A stretch of DNA of 64,000 nucleotides, taken from positions 62,228,872-62,292,871 of the forward strand of contig OW121852.1 of the NCBI GenBank assembly GCA_933228895.1, read 5' to 3'. This document shows positions 24,481 through 34,579 of this stretch, piece by piece (positions within the stretch are counted from its first letter, which is position 1; every line of letters starts with the position of its first letter). A model generated the notes under the pieces. It ran no database searches and was not told the DNA's origin. It saw nothing but the letters and a program-made list of their open reading frames with translations. A program made the position numbers and the translations under genes. Origin of the DNA: Platycnemis pennipes (taxonomy: Eukaryota; Arthropoda; Insecta; Odonata; Platycnemididae).

Positions 24481-25775
24481 ATCGCTGAGTCTAACTTATC
24501 AAGTGAATTACCTAATGTCAAAATACTATTGAATTACTAACTACTGTTAAATAATTATCTAAATTACCAGCTACTTACTGAACTAAACTTAAAGCCAGGG
24601 TAGACGGGGGATGTGGTGGCTCGTGTAAGAACGACGCTGATCAAATTCTCATTTTTCTCCGAGTTATGCGATTGTTAATAATATCTGTACACCGACTGAG
24701 GTAGGGTTTTGATGATGGACGAAAAATACTTCCCGTTCAAACACCTTCGACACTTATTACACGTTCCATTCACTCACTCAATCTTCTCCTAATTCCTTTT
24801 TATCAATTTTACTCCTCCCGTAACATCTCTAGTTCTTTCTCGTTCTTCATTCTTTTCACTCGCCTTACTTTCCCCAGTCTTCACCGCAATCACATTTTAA
24901 AAGTCGACGGTTAATTTCCATCCTCTTTCCCAGCTCCCAGAGCAAGTTAATTGAATTTAGTCTTAAGGTGCTGCAACAGGAAAGGTTAGGTATATCACAC
25001 CGTATAAAACTGACACTACACGATGCGTCTAAACGTTGCATCGAACGTTTGAGTCGAATGATTCGATCGTCGAATGAGACAAATGTTTTTGCTACACGAT
25101 GTGGTAAATGCTTGATCCAATACTGCGCGAAATATTACGATGCACTTCGCCCTCTTCTATCAACTCTAAACTATCACTCAGCTATGTGGCTGTTTTTACA
25201 ATAAACGAATGAATCTTCGACACTACCTTAGACTCGGGTTTAAAATACCGACAACGGTCGGGAACATCGTCGAACGCGGAGGTTCGATACGTGCCACTGG
25301 AAGCTCGAGGGTTCGAAATTCCACCATACGATTCTACAAACTCTATCAATTTTCCAGAGTTGGATGGTGTTCGTAGCATGCAGCGCTGGCTTTTCCTAAC
25401 ATCATCCTAAGGCTGATTCTAAGACAAATGCGACAAGACATGCGCATGCCCAAAATATGTCTTCAGTACGTGATATTCGTACGGGTATTGTTTTGTCAAG
25501 GGATCAAGAGTGTGTGTAAAAGAGATCGGCCATATTTGTGCAACATCGCTATGAAAATGGAATTAGTGTTAGGAACTTAATAATGCGTCCCACTTCGTTC
25601 ATGCCGGTCAGAAGTCCATTAGGTTAGTCGGAAGGAGAAGGAGGCGGAAAATCTCGAGGAGTGAATGGGACGATGGCATGGGCGGCAGACGCGGCGGCAT
25701 GCCCCGGGAGCAAGATGCTGCAGGTGTTGACGGTGGGAGAAGTGATATGCATGAGACTGCATCACTACCCAGGAG

Positions 25776-26061
25776 CAGCGGCGTCGGAAGTGAGGGGCAG
25801 AGGGGGAATTCGCCCCCCCCCCCCCCCCCAGAATTTGCTCCTGGCCCTCGAGAAATGAGTCTTCAATAGTAAAAATTAAATTTTACTTGTTCCCAGCTTG
25901 CTTTTTCCCTTCTGACACATATTCTACCACATTTATATGCACTTTAAACGGTATTTTAGTCTCTACCCCCTCGTATCCGCTAAAAAATCCGGGCCCTTTT
26001 CGTAAGAGCCAGGCCCTTTTCAAGGTTTGCCCTCCCAGCGAAAATAGTTCCGACACCCCTG
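25776..26061. mobile_element. hAT-type MITE, 286 bp, with 8-bp target duplication
   Basis: Termini CAGCGGCGTCGGAA and, on the other strand, CAGGGGTGTCGGAA (12 of 14 matching). The element is flanked on both sides by CCCAGGAG (25768-25775 and 26062-26069), a perfect 8-bp target duplication. CAG-type ends plus an 8-bp duplication are diagnostic of hAT transposons. A poly-C run (about 25811-25829) lies just inside the left end. No transposase is present, so it would have depended on one in trans. Confidence 0.85.
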
Positions 26062-26404
26062 CCCAGGAGGACATTTCACTAGAGTTGGCCCTCTGTGCCT
26101 CTCTAGGAGGTTAGAGTGAACTGGAGGAGGAGTCGCAGTTAATTTGAGAGGCCCTATTGGTCGTAACGGGCGTACGGACGTGCTACTCACGGGTGAATTT
26201 GTTTTTGCGCACCATAAGACTTGTAGAATTGAGTGAGTGAGTAGTTGGATAAATAAAGGAATATTTGTTTTACATTCGTAAAAGGGACAGAGAAATGCAC
26301 AAACGCAAACAATTGTCGAATATGTTGTTGAAATAGGTTAAATTCGAACTAGTTTAAAGGAAGGAAATTCAGTCCCGGTGGAATAAAAATTATTAATACT
26401 CCCC

Positions 26405-26650
26405 TTAAATAACCTTAGAAATATTAAAAGATTCCTGGGTTGGGTTACTGATTAACGGGGTTGAAATTGTTATTCCTTTTATTGCTATATATGTTTCAAT
26501 GCTCATGCAGTCTGCAAAAGAGGCCGTATAAAACGCAATGTTTTGTACGGAGTAGGTGGGGCCTATACCCTCCCCAAGCACCCCCATTCTGATTTCATTG
26601 TCGCCTATAGGCTACCCATTGCCTCCTCCAGTGAATTTCAACCACGAATC
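26405..26650 (+). repeat. Repeat family C, copy 1
   Basis: TATATATGTTTCAATGCTCA, TGCAGTCTGC, ACGCAATGTTTTGTACGGAG, TAGGTGGGGC, TTCATTGTCGCCTATAGGCT, GCCTCCTCCAGTGAATT. Noncoding and without terminal repeats that I can see. Confidence 0.65.
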
Positions 26651-27424
26651 CTAGAATACTATTCTAGGATCGTCATTTCAACATTCATGCTCCGTGTCAT
26701 CGTGGCCACGTGTCTTGTACGGCGCCATCTTACCTCGAGAGGTGTCGGGAGGGATTTTTGTTCGTTTCCCGCGCAACGACGCGATGAGTAGTCCGCATTG
26801 AATTTCTTAGAGGTCTGGGTGGGTGGGGTTCACGTGAGGACTGAAAGTCACGGCGTCTGTAATTAGTGGAGGTCGTTGTTTGGTGCCTGTAGGGTGAAAT
26901 TCTTTGGCCGACTCACGGCTTGCCTCAAGGAGAGGGGTTCGGAAAACGAGACGAATATTTTATCGTGGGAAACGAATGAAAGGAGTGGTTCGCATGCAAG
27001 AATAATTTAAAAAATGAAAAAAAACACACTCTGGAAACCCATGGGAAACTCATCGATTTCCGCTTTTTTATTTTTTCAAACATTTCAAGATATCAGATAC
27101 GACGTTTTGTCGCTTTGTGGTACGTAACTGTGCCCTCCTCGCTGTGGGCTTTTGAAGACTTTTTTAGAGTTGGCAAAGCGTTCTTGGCCCGAAGGAAATC
27201 TATCTGTCATCTCAGGCATCGACTGAAACTTGAATCAAACCCATAAAATTAATGAGGCACTTCAAATTGAAAAGTATTCGTATGCTTAAATTGTTTCTCG
27301 CATTATTTGCCCCATCAAAAGAATTAGATTTAATATGAATACGACTTCAAACTAGATGATACAACGCCATTGACCACTTTATTTATCTAACTGTGGTTTT
27401 CAAGTCATTACCCGCACTCATAGG

Positions 27425-27705
27425 AGCTTCAGACCGGGAGGATAGGTACAAAAGAATGGGAATAAAAGGTTAGGGAGTAAGGGTGGAGAGAAACCCGGCG
27501 TTGGCATTAGCCTGCTCCTAACTCAAGGTTCCAAGGGTATAAACGTCTCTAATTGCGGACGGTTTACAGCATTAGTATAATCTCCACAAAGCACACAAGT
27601 AGGAGCCGGTTTACCATTGAAAAATATCTTCCACTTCTAAGAATTGAACCCAGGCCCTCGGGGTGAGAAGCCAGTACTCTAACCAATACACGAACGCCTG
27701 TCGGA
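27425..27705 (-). mobile_element. SINE A with clear tRNA-like head
   Basis: Body GAGAGAAACCCGGCGTTGGC, ATTAGCCTGCTCC, GCGGACGGTTTACAGC, then on the right the head, which on the minus strand reads TGGTTAGAGTACTGGCTTCT and GGGCCTGGGTTCAATTCTTA. The head's box spacing is tRNA-like but there is no cloverleaf. Confidence 0.75.
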
Positions 27706-27822
27706 ATCAGGTTAATGTTATGCGGCCAAGTTTTCAGACAAAGCTGGTGGAAAAGTAATGAGATAAATTTTGAAAGTTGATACAAAGGTACTGGGAGCAA
27801 ACTTTATCAAAGACTCAAGTTT

Positions 27823-28212
27823 TCAGATGGCAGAACTTTTTAGAAGGTCATGCACACGTTGAAGATGTATACCTAGATCGAGGAGACTCTTCACTACAAA
27901 ATTCGTAGCATAGTGGTGTTCGCATGGGAGTAGCAAGTCAGATGTGAGTATATGTTTGATTTCCGGAGTGGAAACCTTCTCTCCACCATGGCAATTGTCA
28001 GCGAACTCAAAAAAATGCTGAGGGGAGTTCTGGGGTACGAGCACGCTTGTTAACTGGATATGGATTGCTTCCTGCCATAGTGAGGTTTTTGAAGTGAGCG
28101 ACACCTTTGCTATGGAATTTCGCCAAATTTGTGCTCTTGTTGCCTTCGTTTTGCTGCTGACGTGTTTGTGTGCACGTATTATGTTTTTTTTAATTTTCTC
28201 CGTGGCCTTCAT
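27823..28212 (-). CDS. Unassigned ORF, 129 codons, ATG to TGA
   Basis: One of few open frames here that starts with a true ATG and has an even amino-acid mix without low-complexity runs. Seen: a basic start (KIKKNIIRAHKHVSSKTKAT), then SLWQEAIHIQLTSVLVPQNS, a CHGG, and PCEHHYATNFVVKSLLDLGI. I do not recognise a family, signal peptide or membrane segment. TATATAAG lies nine bases upstream of the ATG, too close to serve as a TATA box. It could be an exon, part of an old transposon ORF, or chance; a frame of this length is not rare in 64 kb. Confidence 0.25.
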   Translation of the reverse strand: MKATEKIKKNIIRAHKHVSSKTKATRAQIWRNSIAKVSLTSKTSLWQEAIHIQLTSVLVPQNSPQHFFEFADNCHGGEKVSTPEIKHILTSDLLLPCEHHYATNFVVKSLLDLGIHLQRVHDLLKSSAI

Positions 28213-30486
28213 CTCTTATATAGATGCCATGAACTTACAATGGGGTACAACTTACTTATAGGGTTCTTGATAGATGCTTTGAATATAGATCCGAAAGGCA
28301 AGTTTACAAAAATAGCCCTGATACATAATATGAGGTCCCATAGAAGAAGCTGTCAATATTTTCCTGTTATGTAGCATTGAATTTCATTGTACAGGACGTT
28401 GACAAGGCCTTTCTCTGTTTTTATTTTGCTTGGACATGAATGGCATGCACTTTAGTAAGCCATATTTTTTATGAAATGTTTCGCGTTTAGTAAATTTTGT
28501 GCTTATTGTTTCATGTTACTTTTGCCTGCGATAGGTATGTGGTGATATCTGGCTTTGAGATATTATTTTCAACTGTAAGATACTGAAAATGGTTTGAGGT
28601 GAAATGAGCTCCCTAAATTCATTCATAAAAAATTCTGTGCGCATTATTATTTCACCTTTTGGACATGTCAATACTTGAAAATGTTTACCTAAAAGTTACT
28701 AATACTGTTTTATTCTTTGCAGGTAAATATTCCAATCCTCCTGATGCATCTTGAATCTCTGATCGGTGGCAAAGTGGTAAGAGGAATTTGTATCCTAAGA
28801 CTATTCGTTTTTTCTAACAAATCGGTTAGGTATAGTTTCGGTGATAAATAATGTTCCCTGGATAATATTGCGATGAGACAATGCATCAAGATTTTTACTT
28901 ATCACTACCTGTTTACGAACCATTAATTTTAGAGGGATTATGTGCGAATTCATTGGCTTCAAGGCCATTAAGTGTTTCATTAATAAATTAGAAAGAGAAT
29001 TTATCGATACAAGCAAATCATCTTGTTGAGCACGCTCTCTGCAGGTTAAATAAATGTATGTTCCGTAGAGAGCATTAGAATTTGATTTTATGTTCTCGAA
29101 GCAAGAATTGGTAGGAAACGAATAGCTATTTTTGTTGGCATGAAGACGGGCAGGAAAAATGATGATATAAAAGGGGAAACAGCATGAAAAGAGCCGTTAG
29201 GCGATTGACTTCGCGAATTAGCCGTGTATTGATGTCACTGTGAAAATGTTTGTGTACCGATGAAGGCTGGCAAGATACGGCACAAAAGATACATCGGGAC
29301 TCTACAGCGTAATTTGGCAAATGGTGGCTAAATGCTGTCTTTATGAAAGGCTTTGTCTTTGAAGTTTACCTAGAATTCGTCATTAATTGGTCAGTTAATT
29401 AACCCGTCGCGTTTTCTCGTCTATTGTTACCTTGACACGAGGGAGCAGAGCAACAATTTTATCCCTCTGTGACGCCATGTTGGAATTCTTATTGGACATT
29501 ACAAATACGCTCTACTCTTTTCTTTTTATAGAAACATTTATGAACTAACGTGGACTTCTAAGAATATTCAATAAACTGTAGAAATAAGGAAATAAATTCA
29601 AAACATATGCGACCTGAAAAATGCGGATATCGTCTATATTCTATATAATTCTGTCTATTCGTCGATATTCTTTCTAATAAAAGCTTATTTTACTATGGTA
29701 GATGTCTCCAATAGAAAAATTTATTTATCTATTTTTTTTACCTGCCTTGGATGGCTATTGAAGGAATCACTGATCCCTAATGTTAAATGAATTCTGTCTC
29801 TGCTTGTTTCGCAGCTATCGTTAGATTTCAAACGTCCAGAGGTCGCAAGTATATTCAGTTTCCCTCTCCATCGAATCATTCTCCCTTCTCCGTCAGGGAA
29901 AAATGTATACTTTCGATAATTCGAAGCGTTCCTCTGTTTTTCACCTCTTCCAACTCTGACGCAGGCAGAGTGTATTTATTTAACGTCGCGAGGGCTGATT
30001 GAATGCATTCATTTCACGCCGTGACCGGCGATACGTTGGGGCGGATCGCTTTCTCTCAATTTTTATTTATTCACTTTTTTTATAAAGACATATAAGAGCC
30101 CCGCTTCGGATCCTCGTGTGTGTGTTTTCGGTCCCGCCCGTATTTACTCTCGCGAACGAGAAAAATGATAATAAAATTGTAGAAAAATATCTATTTTTAA
30201 AATAATTCTTCCCCGAGAGCTGAACAACCCGTAGGCAAACGTGTAGAGGTGAAAATCGTGCAAAAAATACATGCTTGAATGTACTATAAATAATAATAAT
30301 AATAATAAATCAGTGAGCGGGAGTGAAGTGATATCGTTTTCGCTTTCATCTCTCGTATTTCGTCGACCATAAGGATACTGAAATATTGGATTGGGGCGTC
30401 AATATATGCGCAATGTTTTCCATGTGACCATGGTGGTTACAATGTAATGGAGGACGTATCGCAGCTGATTGGTGAAGCCAGCGGTC
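28213..30486. other. Noncoding stretch, nothing certain
   Basis: Short minus-strand frames at 28801-29016 and 29126-29320 show no motif. A (TAA)n tract lies near 30293-30309. Confidence 0.4.
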
Positions 30487-30570
30487 ATCTACATCTACAT
30501 CTACATAATACCCTGCAAGCCACCATAAAGGTGCGTGGCAGGGGGTGAGTTCTCACCAAACATGCAGTAC
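30487..30570 (-). repeat. LINE 3' tail (tail family, reference copy)
   Basis: Minus-strand sequence reads CACCCCCTGCCACGCACC, then TTTATGGTGGCTTGCAGGG, then TATTATGTAGAT repeated. It sits directly downstream of the LINE coding remnant, so it is the 3' terminus of that element. It ends in GTAGAT repeats rather than poly(A), as CR1-like elements do with their own short repeats. Used here as the reference for the other copies. Confidence 0.85.
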
Positions 30571-30823
30571 ATATCATGCATAAAAACGGATTAGCATGTA
30601 TATAGGTGCTGTTCAAAACTAACCTATTCAAAAAAAGATAAAAATAGCAAAGCATACATGGAAAAACATGCTGTTAGTTGGGTTAGCTTTAAGTCCTTAT
30701 ACCAACATGCAGCTACCAATGTTATCCATTGCTACATTCGTACTAGATATATTTACCGTTATTCATATCCCTAATAGTACGAGGAAAAAAGGACATTTTG
30801 AATTAGTCAGTTCGGCAATCAAT

Positions 30824-31004
30824 TTATCTAATTTTGTGATTATGGTCCAGTCTACCATACCAGGCTGGGGTTCGCAAAATATTTTTAACATCATCACTGA
30901 AAATATAGTCTTGGAATTTATTTAAGAGGTTAAGTCTTAATTTCAACCTACGATCTGACAATGATTCCCAATTTAATTCATTTAAGAGACTGGTTATAAT
31001 ATAA
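30824..31004 (-). pseudogene. LINE ORF2 C-terminal segment, shifted frame
   Basis: After the 331-codon frame stops, another frame carries on in the family's style: ITSLLNELNWESLSDRRL, then LRLNLLNKF and a TPAWYGRLDHN-like end, closing at a TAA at 30824-30826. The L-x-W-x-x-L-x-x-R-R pattern is the normal C-terminus of this LINE group. The two frames are reconciled by removing one copy of a 16-bp tandem duplication at about 31000-31030. Confidence 0.75.
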
Positions 31005-32000
31005 TTATCGGCTAATATAATTATCGTATCGTTCCTTTACAAATCTTGCCGATCTTCCCTGCACACGTTCAAGTTCGTTATTTAGACCGATTTCGTAGGG
31101 ATCCCATACACTGGCAGCATATTCCAAATGAGGTCTTACAAGGGAAAAGTAGCTGAGTTCTCGTACATGATTGTCACATTTACCCTGTACTCTTTTGACG
31201 AATCCCAGTTTACGATTCGCTTGGCTCATTATTTCACGTATGTGTTTACCCCAGGAAAGATCATGTGTCAGTCTTATTCCAAGATATTCAATAGATTCAA
31301 CATTTGTTAATTCATTATTACTTATTTTGTAAGTGCTAGGAGGAGAGATATTTTTTTTCCAAAAATTCATTGCAAGACATTTTTTAAAGTTTAATTCTAA
31401 CTGCCATGTATCACACCAATTTTCAATTGCTTGTAGGTCAATATTTAAATATTCTTTATCATTTGGGCGTAGAATTTCCCTATACACTGCCACGTCATCG
31501 GAAAATAGACAAAGCTTACTTTTTACCGCCTTATGGATATCATTTATGTACAAAAGGAATAGGAGTGGACCTATCACACTACCTTGTGGGACACCCGAAG
31601 TGACTTTAATTGCCGGTGAGGTAACACCGTCCAAAACAACCCTTTGAACCCGATCATGCAGAAAATCATTAATCCATGATATAATGTTACTGTCTAACCC
31701 ATAAGATTTTAATTTCAAGATTAGTTTGCAATGAGACACCTTGTCAAAAGCTTTCTTGAAGTCGAGAAATATAGCATCCACTGGATTATTACTTTCGCCA
31801 AAAACTAAAATATCGTGGGAAAAGAGAGCAAGTCGAGTTTCACATGATATACTCTTTCGGAAGCCATGCGGAACATTGGACAATGAATTCTGACTATCAA
31901 GGTGCCCCATGACTGAACTAACAATTATATGTTCCAGGACCTTGCATGAAATGGATGTGAGGGATAAGTCTGTAGTTAGGTGGCTGCTCCCTATCACCAC
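31005..32000 (-). pseudogene. LINE reverse transcriptase palm/thumb (ORF2 fragment)
   Basis: An uninterrupted frame of 331 codons, the longest in the window. The first codon is GTG and is not a real start; the frame simply opens after a frameshift. Seen: a GFRK...SCET segment at residues 46-54, motif A with DAIFLDFKKAFDKV at 75-88 (catalytic Asp at 80), motif B SGVPQGS at 135-141, motif C FSDD at 166-169 (both aspartates present), YLG at 239-241 and LVRPHLEYAASVWDP near 287-301. This enzyme family copies LINE RNA into DNA at a nicked target. All three catalytic aspartates survive, so decay here is recent or mild compared with the flanking parts. The frame ends at a stop created by a 16-bp duplication (31004-31030 region). 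Confidence 0.9.
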
Positions 32001-32133
32001 TTTAAAAAATGGGTGTTACATCGGCTGCTTTCCAGTCCATCGGTACGACGTGTTCGGTCAGGGATTTATTAAATACTATTTCAAGGTAGGTGGAAATTTC
32101 GGAGGCTAACTCTCTATATACGCGGGAGGGAAT

Positions 32134-32880
32134 TTAATCAGGGCCAGAAGATTTGTTGGGGCGTATATCTTTAAGTAACTTTTCAATACAATTACAGGAA
32201 ATATCAATTGGTTGCATCAGCCGCTGAAAGAGGTCAGGTAACACGACAGTTGAATCCCCGGAAGATGGGTTAAAAACGGTTTGGAAAAAGGAATTTAGCA
32301 AGTTAACTTTGTCAAGAGTGTTTGTGGCCATTTCACCCCTATCATTTTTAAGTGAATGGACGGCAGACTTAAGGTCTTGCACTTCCCTTACGTACGACCA
32401 GAAGACTTATATATTTTATTTCAATTTTTCCCGAAGTGTTTTTCTTTTGAATTCTGCAAATGCATTACTAAGGGCTCTCTTTGCAGTGGATTTTGAAATT
32501 TTATAATTTTCAGTTATTACATTACGCTCATCAGTGGGCATATATTTACTAATTCTTTTCATTTTAGCATGACATATTCGCTGCCGTTTCGGGGATTTTC
32601 TCACTTCGGCATTGTACCACCTAGGTTCAGTGCTTTCTTTTTCGAATTTACTAGGGATATACCTATTGATCCCAGAGCGCATAATATTAATGAACGACTT
32701 CCATGAATCATTGGTACATACGTTTATGGAAGACTTTTTAAAATCCGATAAGGAATCTCTTAAAAAAAATTTGGTTGGTACACCATACGGGCTTCCTACT
32801 CGCGATACTCGTACGGATAAAGTTTTATTTTTGCGCGCGCTAAAACTAGTAAAAGTAGTAAGATGAATTGCGGAATGCAT
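32134..32880 (-). pseudogene. LINE ORF2 linker and N-terminal RT region, broken frames
   Basis: Two open pieces continue the LINE upstream of the RT palm. The 32416-32880 piece carries a basic linker with RWYNAEVRKSPKRQR, which matches the W-x-x-E-[VL]-x-x-L/x-K/R-x-R linker usual before RT in CR1/Jockey-group ORF2. The 32134-32382 piece ends in IRPNKSSGPD, the standard start of RT motif 0/1, and is cut by TAA exactly where the family has Gln (GPDQIP), so a C-to-T nonsense change is the simplest reading. Recognisable RT wording (IPSRVYRELA, VVPMDWKAADVTPIF) continues downstream of this stop to about 32010, then another indel moves the frame into the 331-codon segment. Confidence 0.82.
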
Positions 32881-33424
32881 TTTAGCACGTTACGTATGGA
32901 TCACGAGAATCTTCGTTTTTCCCGAGGCTTGCGTTGACGGATAACGAGAACGGATCATTTTTACTGTAGACTGAGCTTATTTTAAAAAGTTATCAAAAAT
33001 GTATGCATTTTGCCTCTGTCTAAAGGTCGTTTTTCGTCAGTTATTTAGTCAGATATTTTGCGTTTTTTTCATATTTTTCTGAGTTCCTATTATTTTTTTT
33101 CTTCAAAAAAATAATTTCAGATATCTTTGAATCTTATCACACAAGAGCCATTTACAGCAGTTTATTCGCATAACTAGATGTACAAGTAAACTTACTTTGA
33201 GGAAGGTGTACGCTTTGGTCCTAATCTTTTTTAGTTTACTGTTTCTTATTCAAAGTAAATAAAGTTATTATGTAAAAATTACCTGAGTATAATAAATAAT
33301 TAGGTAAGGTGATGTTTATTATGAAACAGATTGAAACATAAGCAAACATGAGTAAAATATAATTATTCAAATAGATTTATTGGGGATAAATAATCTCAGT
33401 CATTCAGTTTGGCCGATAAAAGAT

Positions 33425-33482
33425 TCGAGTGTAGGGCTGCGTCAAACCAATCCTAGGATTTTTGACCGATGATGATGAGTTA
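33425..33482 (+). repeat. RTE-like LINE 3' end, short
   Basis: AGGGCTGCGTCAAACCAATC, CTAGGATTTTTGACCGATGA, TGATGAG. Plus-orientation terminus. Confidence 0.6.
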
Positions 33483-33599
33483 GTCAATGTTTTTTGAATG
33501 CATTAGACCATAATAAGTCCGTCAAAGCTATTGAATAAAATGCGCAAACTCTCAAGCTAGCGCCAAGTATGTAGTATAAATAGGTCAAATTCGAAACTG

Positions 33600-33860
33600 T
33601 TAGGATTATAAATTTAACCTCCAGGGGGATCAAATGCGTTAGGATTGGGAATTAGGAATATTACCTGGCGATAATGCATTGAAACTTGGGCACGATCACA
33701 TTGTAAATTATGTTTTAATGTACATGCTGTCTCAATTGGAAGCCTATAAAACCAATGTTTTGTACCGAGGATGTGGAGCCTTATCCTTCCCAAGAACACC
33801 TATTTTGGCTTAATTTTCGTCCATTAGCTAGCGTTAGTGTCTCCTCCAGTACATTGTACC
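33600..33860 (+). repeat. Repeat family C, copy 2
   Basis: TTATGTTTTAATGTACATGC, TGTCTCAATTGGAAGCC, CCAATGTTTTGTACCGAGGA, TTCCCAAGAACACC, GTGTCTCCTCCAGTACATTG. Confidence 0.65.
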
Positions 33861-33904
33861 TCCTTACCCCATGTCAACATGGTCACGCGGTCATATTCTT
33901 AATT

Positions 33905-34145
33905 AATGCTCCCATTTAATAGGGTTAGAAATGTTCACAGATGACGCTGCGTTGAAATTGTGTTACGATTTCATTGTTATTTATGTTTTAATGCACATGC
34001 AGTCTCCATTAGTGGCAATAGAAAATGCGATGTTTTGTAAGGAGCAGGTGGGGTGTAATCATTCCCATTTACCCTCATTTTGGCTTCATTGTCACCAATA
34101 GGCTGGCATGCTGATGCCTCCTCCAGCACATTCTAATTTCCTTGG
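33905..34145 (+). repeat. Repeat family C, copy 3 (tandem to copy 2)
   Basis: TTATGTTTTAATGCACATGC, AGTCTCCATTAGTGGC, GCGATGTTTTGTAAGGAGCA, GGTGGGGTGTAATC, TTCATTGTCACCAATAGGCT, GCCTCCTCCAGCACATT. Starts about 45 bp after copy 2. Confidence 0.65.
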
Positions 34146-34216
34146 CACTGACTCTATTTTCCACCCACATTCCCTGATCACATCGGATGCTCATGCCTAC
34201 GCATTTAAAGAAAAAT

Positions 34217-34390
34217 TTCCAATTCAATAAAAAAAGTGCTAGTACGACGGGCGGAGTACTGAACTTGAATTTCTCTCCAAAATATTTTCAAGTAGGGAGT
34301 GGTATACAAGACAAAACTCTGCAAATGAGTGGATTCGATCTCGGGATCTTGGGATGGGAGGTCAGTATTATAGCCGTTGCACTTACCCAT
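34217..34390 (-). mobile_element. SINE A fragment with head
   Basis: GACGGGCGGAGTACTGAACT, TGAATTTCTCTCC, then a head that on the minus strand reads GTGCAACGGCTATAATACTG and GAGATCGAATCCACTC. Abuts the hairpin at 34421. Confidence 0.65.
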
Positions 34391-34420
34391 TTCTCACGTC
34401 GCTCCAGTAGGGAACAAGTT

Positions 34421-34579
34421 CAGTTGTCAATTTCGGGATCTGCTGCGTAGATAGCACTGTCGTCCAAGCTTTCGCGACTGTTGCAGGGCGCATCATCAAG
34501 GATACGATGCGCTCAGCAGCAGTCGCGAAAGCTTGGACGGAAATGCTATCTACGCAGCAGATCCCCAAAGTGACAACTG
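34421..34579. repeat. Long hairpin, 74-bp arms, 11-bp loop
   Basis: Arms 34421-34494 and 34506-34579. Both carry GGATCTGCTGCGTAGATAGC and TCCAAGCTTTCGCGACT; the loop is ATCAAGGATAC. Mismatches are few and scattered. Confidence 0.85.

Larger units (their letters stand above)
30487..32883 (-). mobile_element. 5'-truncated CR1/L2/Jockey-group LINE
   Basis: Non-LTR retrotransposon, reading right to left. The sequence shows, in order, part of the endonuclease-RT linker, a reverse transcriptase palm with motifs A, B and C, a thumb/C-terminal segment, and a 3' untranslated tail ending at 30487 in three copies of GTAGAT (minus strand). The endonuclease domain is missing, so the element is 5'-truncated near 32.88 kb, which is typical of target-primed insertion. 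The RT wording (SGVPQGSVIGPLLFLLYIND, LVRPHLEYAASVWDP) is characteristic of the CR1/L2/Jockey group; I cannot fix the clade by eye. The copy is dead: at least two frameshifts and one nonsense change lie in the RT half, and a 16-bp duplication shifts the C-terminus. Confidence 0.9.

Noticed and set aside
25250..25330. Two GGTTCGA motifs resembling tRNA box B
   Set aside because: No box A at the right distance and no cloverleaf; likely chance.
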